9,741 nt of DNA. Source: Bacteroidota bacterium (GTDB taxonomy: Bacteria; Bacteroidota; Bacteroidia; Chitinophagales; LD1). Below are positions 5,928-9,741 of this stretch, piece by piece. The notes under the pieces are model-generated. The model saw only the letters and a list, made by a program, of their open reading frames with translations. It searched no databases and was not told the origin of the DNA. A program made the translations under genes and the position numbers. Numbering within the stretch: position 1 is the stretch's first letter; every line of letters begins with the position of its first letter. The stretch is from positions 1-9,741 of the forward strand of contig JAFDYM010000006.1 of NCBI GenBank assembly GCA_018267435.1, read 5' to 3'.

Positions 5928-5996
5928 AGTCCCGTTAGGGACGACATGTTGGTAGCAACGCTTAAGAAAAAGAATAGAATCCCGTAGGGATGATAC
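5928..5996 (-). repeat. Two-hairpin repeat unit, inverted copy
   Basis: This is a 69-base reverse-orientation copy of the unit at 5750-5819. On the plus strand it shows GTCCC-GTTA-GGGAC (5929-5942) and ATCCC-GTA-GGGAT (5979-5991). Read on the minus strand, the first 21 bases equal those of the other copy, and the closing 28 bases differ at only two positions. The centre has diverged. The inverted pairing resembles bacterial interspersed mosaic (REP/BIME-type) elements. No transposase gene lies in the window. Confidence 0.8.
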
Positions 5997-6034
5997 CTTT
6001 CATCTAGAACCTAAACCGATATAGCTTAAACTAA

Positions 6035-6075
6035 AAAGTGCCGCCATCATTTAACTGAGGCGGCACTTTCTGTTT
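6035..6075. terminator. Bidirectional terminator between aldo/keto reductase and rhodanese genes
   Basis: AAAGTGCCGCC (6035-6045) and GGCGGCACTTT (6059-6069) are perfect 11-base complements around a 13-base loop. CTGTTT follows on the plus strand, and TTTTT closes the stem on the minus strand. It lies 15 bases before the rhodanese stop and serves both convergent genes. Confidence 0.85.
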
Positions 6076-6090
6076 CATAGTATATCGTTA

Positions 6091-6408
6091 TTAGTACTTC
6101 GGCATTTCTGGGTCTATTTCATCGGCCCAAGCCAATATGCCGCCCTTTAGGTTATATAGGTTGGTAAAGCCGTGGTTCTGCTCCAAATAGCTAATGGCGT
6201 TGGCACTGCGCATACCGCTGCGGCAGTGTACCACTACAGGCTTATCGCGGCTTATTTTGCCTACGTTCTCAGGCACGGTACCTTGTGGTATCAATTCGCC
6301 CTTAAGGTTGCATATTTCGTATTCGTGCGGTTCGCGTACATCTATCAATTGGAAATCGACGCCGCTATCCATCATGGCCTTCAATTCCTCTACTGTTTTT
6401 TGCTGCAT
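6091..6408 (-). CDS. Single-domain rhodanese-like sulfurtransferase
   Basis: This 105-residue cytoplasmic protein consists of one rhodanese domain. Landmarks are FQLIDVREPHEYE (residues 19-31), the active-site loop HCRSGMRSA with Cys62, and the C-terminal LKGGILAWADE (87-97), all typical of GlpE/PspE-sized proteins. Cys62 would carry the persulfide. The six-residue loop CRSGMR fits sulfur-transfer rhodaneses rather than the longer-loop Cdc25-type phosphatases. The donor and acceptor are unknown. An alternative role as a sulfur carrier feeding cofactor or tRNA thiolation cannot be decided from context. The gene is divergent from the T9SS protein gene across 124 bases in which I see no confident promoter match. 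The leader (AAAAACATAACC) has no Shine-Dalgarno sequence. Confidence 0.88.
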   Translation of the reverse strand: MQQKTVEELKAMMDSGVDFQLIDVREPHEYEICNLKGELIPQGTVPENVGKISRDKPVVVHCRSGMRSANAISYLEQNHGFTNLYNLKGGILAWADEIDPEMPKY

Positions 6409-6532
6409 GGTTATGTTTTTAAGTATGGCTAAAATAACAAACCGAATGGAAAAATATTGTCCCTTTTATAAGCCTCTACCATTGCAAAATGTATTTACTT
6501 AGTAGTGGCATAAATTGGTAAAGAATAGCCCC

Positions 6533-7579
6533 ATGAAAAAGATACCCGCCCTGCTGTTGCTACTTGCCGTAGCTAGTGTTTCGTTTGCACAAATTACCAT
6601 TACCAAAGATGATATGCCCGAGGCTGGAAACAGCATTTGGTATAGTACCGATATTTCGATTGGCAATATTGACTACGCCAGCACGGGGGCAAACTATACG
6701 TGGGATTTTAGCAGCCTAAGCCCACAGCAACAAGCTACCTACGACTACAAGTTTGGCTTATACATCAACCCTGTGTATTCCGCATTCTTCGGCTTCAACT
6801 CGTTTGGATTAAAAATAGCCGACCAGATAAACCTGAACGTTGTTCAGTTCAATAACGTTTACAATTTCTTCAAAACATCCTCTTCTAAGTTTACTGCCGA
6901 AGGTTTTGGCTTTGAAATAAGTGGTGTACCAGTGCCTACCGACTACCAGATAGCAGATAAGGTGTACCAGTTCCCTCTACAATATGGAGATAAGGATACT
7001 AGCGACTACAGGGTAAGTTTTCAGCCAGATAACAACACTACCTTTACCCGTAAAGGCATACGTATAAACGAAGCCGATGGCTATGGCACTGTGATAACTC
7101 CTTACGATACATTCAATAGCCTAAGGGTAAAGGTTACACTAATAGAAACCGACTCGGTGGGCAATACCAGCCTTCCTTTTCCTGTACAAGTTACGCGCAC
7201 CAGCATTAACTACCAGTGGCTAAGCAACACCGAAAAAATACCTGTGGTAGAAGTGCAAGGTACCGATGCCCCCATAGTGGGCTACACCCCTACCCAAGTG
7301 CGCTACCGCGATGCAGCCCCTAGCACTACTGGTATTAATGAAGCAAACAAGAATATAGTGAGCCTATACCCTAACCCTAGCCGCGAACAAATATGGCTTG
7401 GCGCACCTGCTGGCACATACAATGTAAGCATTACTAACCTAGCAGGCGAAACATTGCTTTATCTGCCTAACTATACCGAGCCAAAGGTGGATGTAAGCAG
7501 CCTTGCCAATGGTATGTACCTGCTGCAAATACAACAGGGCAATACCTACGCCTATGGCCGATTTACCAAAGCATACTGA
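6533..7579 (+). CDS. Secreted protein with a type IX secretion sorting tail
   Basis: This 348-residue protein is predicted to be exported. Residues 1-20 are a Sec signal peptide (MKKIPALLLLLAVASVSFAQ). The C-terminal 74 residues look like a type A T9SS sorting domain: SLYPNPS at 277-283, a YNVSITNLAGE strand, then VSSLANGMYLLQI and a short Tyr-rich end. Such tails carry the protein across the outer membrane and are removed on arrival. The middle (about 21-265) is strand-rich and Thr/Ser/Asn-rich, with no enzyme motif I recognise (YTWDFSSL, YQFPLQYGDKDTSDY, GYGTVITPYDTF). A role as an adhesive or structural surface protein is possible but unproven. A TTG at 6515 would extend the frame by six residues, but the ATG at 6533 gives a standard signal peptide. 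TAAATTGG at 6511-6518 is a poor -7 match. Confidence 0.85.
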   Translation: MKKIPALLLLLAVASVSFAQITITKDDMPEAGNSIWYSTDISIGNIDYASTGANYTWDFSSLSPQQQATYDYKFGLYINPVYSAFFGFNSFGLKIADQINLNVVQFNNVYNFFKTSSSKFTAEGFGFEISGVPVPTDYQIADKVYQFPLQYGDKDTSDYRVSFQPDNNTTFTRKGIRINEADGYGTVITPYDTFNSLRVKVTLIETDSVGNTSLPFPVQVTRTSINYQWLSNTEKIPVVEVQGTDAPIVGYTPTQVRYRDAAPSTTGINEANKNIVSLYPNPSREQIWLGAPAGTYNVSITNLAGETLLYLPNYTEPKVDVSSLANGMYLLQIQQGNTYAYGRFTKAY

Positions 7580-7636
7580 TAAAAATTGTAAAACCATATA
7601 GCAGCTAAAGCCTTAGTGCCATATTAGCGGCAGAAA

Positions 7637-7661
7637 GGTATATTTACATACCTGTTATACC
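7637..7661 (+). promoter_or_regulatory. Candidate promoter/operator region for the PhoD-like gene
   Basis: TATATTTA at 7639-7646 is one base off TAnnTTTG. It sits within a small inverted repeat, GGTAT (7637-7641) and ATACC (7648-7652), with a further ATACC at 7657-7661. No good TTG lies at the right distance. The leader to the ATG at 7675 would be about 22 bases. Confidence 0.25.
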
Positions 7662-7674
7662 CTAGTTTATTGTT

Positions 7675-8997
7675 ATGATGAAACGTACCCTGCTAAGTAT
7701 TGCTGCCTTGTGTATACTGCTGCTAGCACAAGCCCAAAACCCCGAAAAAGCCAAGCTGATAACCGGCCCCGTAGTGGGCGCCGTAACAAAGACCAGTGCC
7801 AAGGTATGGATAGCATACCGTGGCGATGGCTTGAACATGGTAAGCCTACAGGATACCGTAACGGATGAAATACACTACCCTACTGGGTTCAAAAAAACGA
7901 ACGATAGCAAAGGCAACTTCTCGTTGGTAATGGACTTTACAGACTTAAAGCCCGGGCATACCTATAAGCCTAAGTATGCATTTAGCTTGCTAAGCCCACG
8001 CCCTAGGTGTATAATAACCACACCCGAAGATGTAGCAGTAAAAGATGTTGAGTTTCTTGTAGGCTCATGCGCCTTGTTGAACACCGATTGGTCGCGCTTT
8101 ATGTTCCCAGGCTTTTCGGTAAACATATTCAATGTAATGAAGCGCGAGCGTAGCGACTTTATGTTTTGGCTAGGCGATAACGTGTATTACTTCAGCAAGC
8201 ACTACAACAGCTACGATGGTATGTTCAACCGCAACTTGAAAATACGCAACGAGTTTCTTAGCCTAACCGACTTTTTGGCAAAGCAACCTAACTATGCTAT
8301 ATGGGATGACCACGATTATGGCTGGAACGATGCCGACAAAACTTTTCCGCTAAAGGATACGGCCCTAAAGGTTTTCAAAAGCTTTTGGCCTAATCCGTAC
8401 GATGAACAGGATAGCACGAAGGGCAACCTGTTTACCTTCCGCTATTACGATGCCGAGTTTTTTATGACCGACGACCGCTGGTACCGCGACCCAGAGGGCG
8501 ATAGCACAGGTGCATTTTTAGGTATGGAACAAGTAAAATGGCTGCAAGAAAAACTTAAGAACAGCGATGCTACCTTCAAGTTTGTATGCGTGGGCAGCCA
8601 AGTGCTGAACGAGTGCTACTATGGCGAGAGCTATGCCAAATACCCAGTAGAGCGCCGTGCCTTGCTGGACTATATAGCCGAGAACAACATACCAGGCGTT
8701 ATATTTCTAACTGGCGATAAGCACTACACCGAGCTAAGCAAACGCGACTGGAAAGGCTACCCTATGTACGATTTTACGTCGTCGCCGCTTACAAGCCCCG
8801 TAGTACCGGTAAAACACATTAAAGGCTACCAGAACGTATGCCTATTGCCTGAAACAGGTTACTATAAAAAGAACTACGGCAAGATAAGCCTAAGCGGCCC
8901 AGCCGATAACCGGGTATGCAAAATGGAGATATACGGCAAGTCGGGTAAAAAGAGGTGGGAATACAAAATCAACATAAACGATATAAAGAAGAAATAA
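7675..8997 (+). CDS. PhoD-like alkaline phosphatase / metallophosphoesterase
   Basis: This 440-residue exported hydrolase of the PhoD superfamily removes phosphate from mono- or diesters. Residues 1-21 form a Sec-type signal peptide (MMKRTLLSIAALCILLLAQA). The start may also be the adjacent ATG at 7678. A beta-sandwich N-terminal domain (about 27-118; ITGPVVGAVTKTSAKVW) is followed by the metallophosphatase domain. Its motifs in order are FLVGSC (127-132, a conserved cysteine where PhoD enzymes bind iron), FWLGDNVYY (164-172), IWDDHDYGWNDAD (209-221), MTDDRWYRDP (264-273), FLTGDKHYTEL (344-354) and DFTSSPLTSP (366-375). Key metal or active-site residues are thus intact. There is no twin-arginine motif, unlike Bacillus PhoD, and no T9SS tail, so periplasmic location is likely. 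It lies 95 bases after the T9SS protein gene with no clear terminator between, so read-through is possible. Confidence 0.9.
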   Translation: MMKRTLLSIAALCILLLAQAQNPEKAKLITGPVVGAVTKTSAKVWIAYRGDGLNMVSLQDTVTDEIHYPTGFKKTNDSKGNFSLVMDFTDLKPGHTYKPKYAFSLLSPRPRCIITTPEDVAVKDVEFLVGSCALLNTDWSRFMFPGFSVNIFNVMKRERSDFMFWLGDNVYYFSKHYNSYDGMFNRNLKIRNEFLSLTDFLAKQPNYAIWDDHDYGWNDADKTFPLKDTALKVFKSFWPNPYDEQDSTKGNLFTFRYYDAEFFMTDDRWYRDPEGDSTGAFLGMEQVKWLQEKLKNSDATFKFVCVGSQVLNECYYGESYAKYPVERRALLDYIAENNIPGVIFLTGDKHYTELSKRDWKGYPMYDFTSSPLTSPVVPVKHIKGYQNVCLLPETGYYKKNYGKISLSGPADNRVCKMEIYGKSGKKRWEYKININDIKKK

Positions 8998-9007
8998 GCG
9001 AAACGAA

Positions 9008-9034
9008 AAAGGGACAACATCATGTTGTCCCTTT
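9008..9034. terminator. Bidirectional terminator between PhoD-like and metallopeptidase genes
   Basis: AAAGGGACAACAT (9008-9020) and ATGTTGTCCCTTT (9022-9034) form a perfect hairpin with a single central C; in practice a few central pairs open to make the loop. On the minus strand TTTTTCGTTT follows the stem, a good T run. On the plus strand the run is shorter (CCCTTTGCATTT). It lies 10 bases after one stop and 20 before the other. Confidence 0.82.
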
Positions 9035-9054
9035 GCATTTATATAGATGTGATA

Positions 9055-9741
9055 TTAGTCGTTCCTTCTACCGCCCAAAAACATATTGATGTAGTATAGC
9101 AACATAGCCAATGACGATAGCGCTGCTACTACATAAGTCATGGCGGCCCACTTTAAGGCATCTTTAGCCATATCGTGCTCGCGGCTGGCTACTATGCCCG
9201 AAGATTCCAACCAAGCCAATGCGCGGTTCGATGCATCGAACTCAACCGGCAATGTAACAAAGGCAAACAGTGTGGTAAGCGCAAACAAGGCTATACCAAA
9301 AGCTACTATACCTAAACCGACTACTGGGGTAAGCATAGCTATAAGCACACCGCCCATTATAATCCATTGGGTCCAGTTGCTGGCAAAGCTTACTACCGGT
9401 ACCAGTTTGCTACGCATACCTAGCCATGTATATGCACGTGCATGTTGCACTGCGTGGCCACACTCGTGCGCGGCTACGGCAGCAGCGGCTACGCTACGGC
9501 CATGATACACATCGGGCGATAGGTTTACAGTTTTATCGGCCGGGTTGTAGTGGTCGGTTAGCTTACCTTCTACCGATTGTACCTTTACATCGTCTATGCC
9601 ATTATCGCGCAGCCTTTTTTGCGCTCCCTCGGCACCTGTCAATCCGCCACGAAAAGCCACCTGCGAATACTCGGCAAACTTGCGCTTAAGCATATAGCCT
9701 ACATACCAACTAGCAGCCAATGAACCTAAAATGATAATCCA
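9055..9741 (-). CDS. YugP-like zinc metallopeptidase (N terminus outside window)
   Basis: This is a membrane-bound neutral zinc metallopeptidase of the Zn_peptidase_2 (YugP) family. 228 residues are visible; the frame stays open to the right edge (W-I-I-I-L-G-S before the TTG at 9720). Relatives usually begin with a short M-x-x-W-I-I-I stretch, so probably only a few residues are missing. Using visible numbering, the layout is: an N-terminal membrane helix (about 1-17); a soluble part with GLTGAEGAQKRL (33-44); DHYNPADKTVNLSPDVYHGRS (63-83); the zinc motif HECGH (92-96); membrane helices at about 123-140 and 141-165; VEFDASNRALAWL (166-178), which supplies the probable third metal ligand; and a last helix (about 199-220). 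Substrates are unknown in this family. The gene is convergent with the PhoD-like gene and ends at the shared terminator. Confidence 0.9.
   Translation of the reverse strand, partial: WIIILGSLAASWYVGYMLKRKFAEYSQVAFRGGLTGAEGAQKRLRDNGIDDVKVQSVEGKLTDHYNPADKTVNLSPDVYHGRSVAAAAVAAHECGHAVQHARAYTWLGMRSKLVPVVSFASNWTQWIIMGGVLIAMLTPVVGLGIVAFGIALFALTTLFAFVTLPVEFDASNRALAWLESSGIVASREHDMAKDALKWAAMTYVVAALSSLAMLLYYINMFLGGRRND

Larger units (their letters stand above)
5714..6090. other. Gene-free stretch between convergent genes, filled with palindromic repeats
   Basis: These 377 bases separate the aldo/keto reductase stop from the rhodanese stop (convergent genes). They hold two inverted two-hairpin repeat units (5750-5819 and 5928-5996), an AT-rich spacer of 108 bases with no recognisable gene, and a terminator at 6035-6075. 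AAGAAT at 5829-5834 and ATTCTT at 5880-5885 may add a weak stem within the spacer. No promoter or open frame of note was seen. Confidence 0.7.

Noticed and set aside
5750..5996. Possible CRISPR remnant
   Set aside because: Only two units, in inverted orientation and with a 108-base gap; CRISPR repeats are direct with short, uniform spacers, and no cas gene is present.
6172..6502. Plus-strand frames overlapping the rhodanese gene
   Set aside because: The rhodanese frame has clear catalytic motifs; the overlapping translations have no recognisable features.
1..9741. tRNA, rRNA, riboswitch or undescribed multi-gene defence or biosynthetic system
   Set aside because: No cloverleaf, rRNA or known riboswitch pattern was seen, and the genes are unrelated housekeeping or envelope functions in separate transcription units.

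Overview
The window looks like a chromosomal segment of a Bacteroidota bacterium, probably close to Chitinophagales or Sphingobacteriia (the phylum is firm, the order is a guess). The evidence is a gliding-motility gldC homologue, a secreted protein with a type IX secretion (T9SS) C-terminal sorting tail, and a large CarboxypepD_reg-like/TonB-type outer-membrane barrel. In addition, genes have A-rich leaders without Shine-Dalgarno sequences, and there are Bacteroidota-type promoter boxes (TTG ... TAnnTTTG).

Layout, left to right. Positions 2-277 hold the 3' end of an unidentified gene. Positions 400-3225 encode a 941-residue outer-membrane TonB-dependent-receptor-like protein. After it come about 245 bases packed with short palindromic and repeat elements, including a strong bidirectional terminator. 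On the minus strand, a two-gene operon (4456 to 3473) encodes a thioredoxin-fold protein that lacks the second active-site cysteine, followed by gldC. Divergent from it, an aldo/keto reductase of the Kv-channel beta-subunit type spans 4724-5713. A 377-base gene-free stretch (5714-6090) carries two inverted copies of a two-hairpin repeat unit and another bidirectional terminator. Then come a single-domain rhodanese (minus, 6408 to 6091), a T9SS-exported protein (6533-7579), a PhoD-type metallophosphoesterase (7675-8997), a third convergent terminator, and a YugP-like zinc metallopeptidase (minus) that runs off the right edge.

The genes are mostly ordinary cell-envelope and housekeeping genes. 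GldC and the T9SS cargo both belong to the gliding/T9SS theme, but they are in separate transcription units. I found no mobile element with a transposase, no CRISPR array, no tRNA or rRNA, and no convincing new multi-gene system. The most interesting material is non-coding. There are at least four families of small repeats or hairpins between genes, two of them present in two or more copies inside this window. One promoter's -33 box doubles as the false start codon of an over-extended reading frame and implies a nearly leaderless mRNA.
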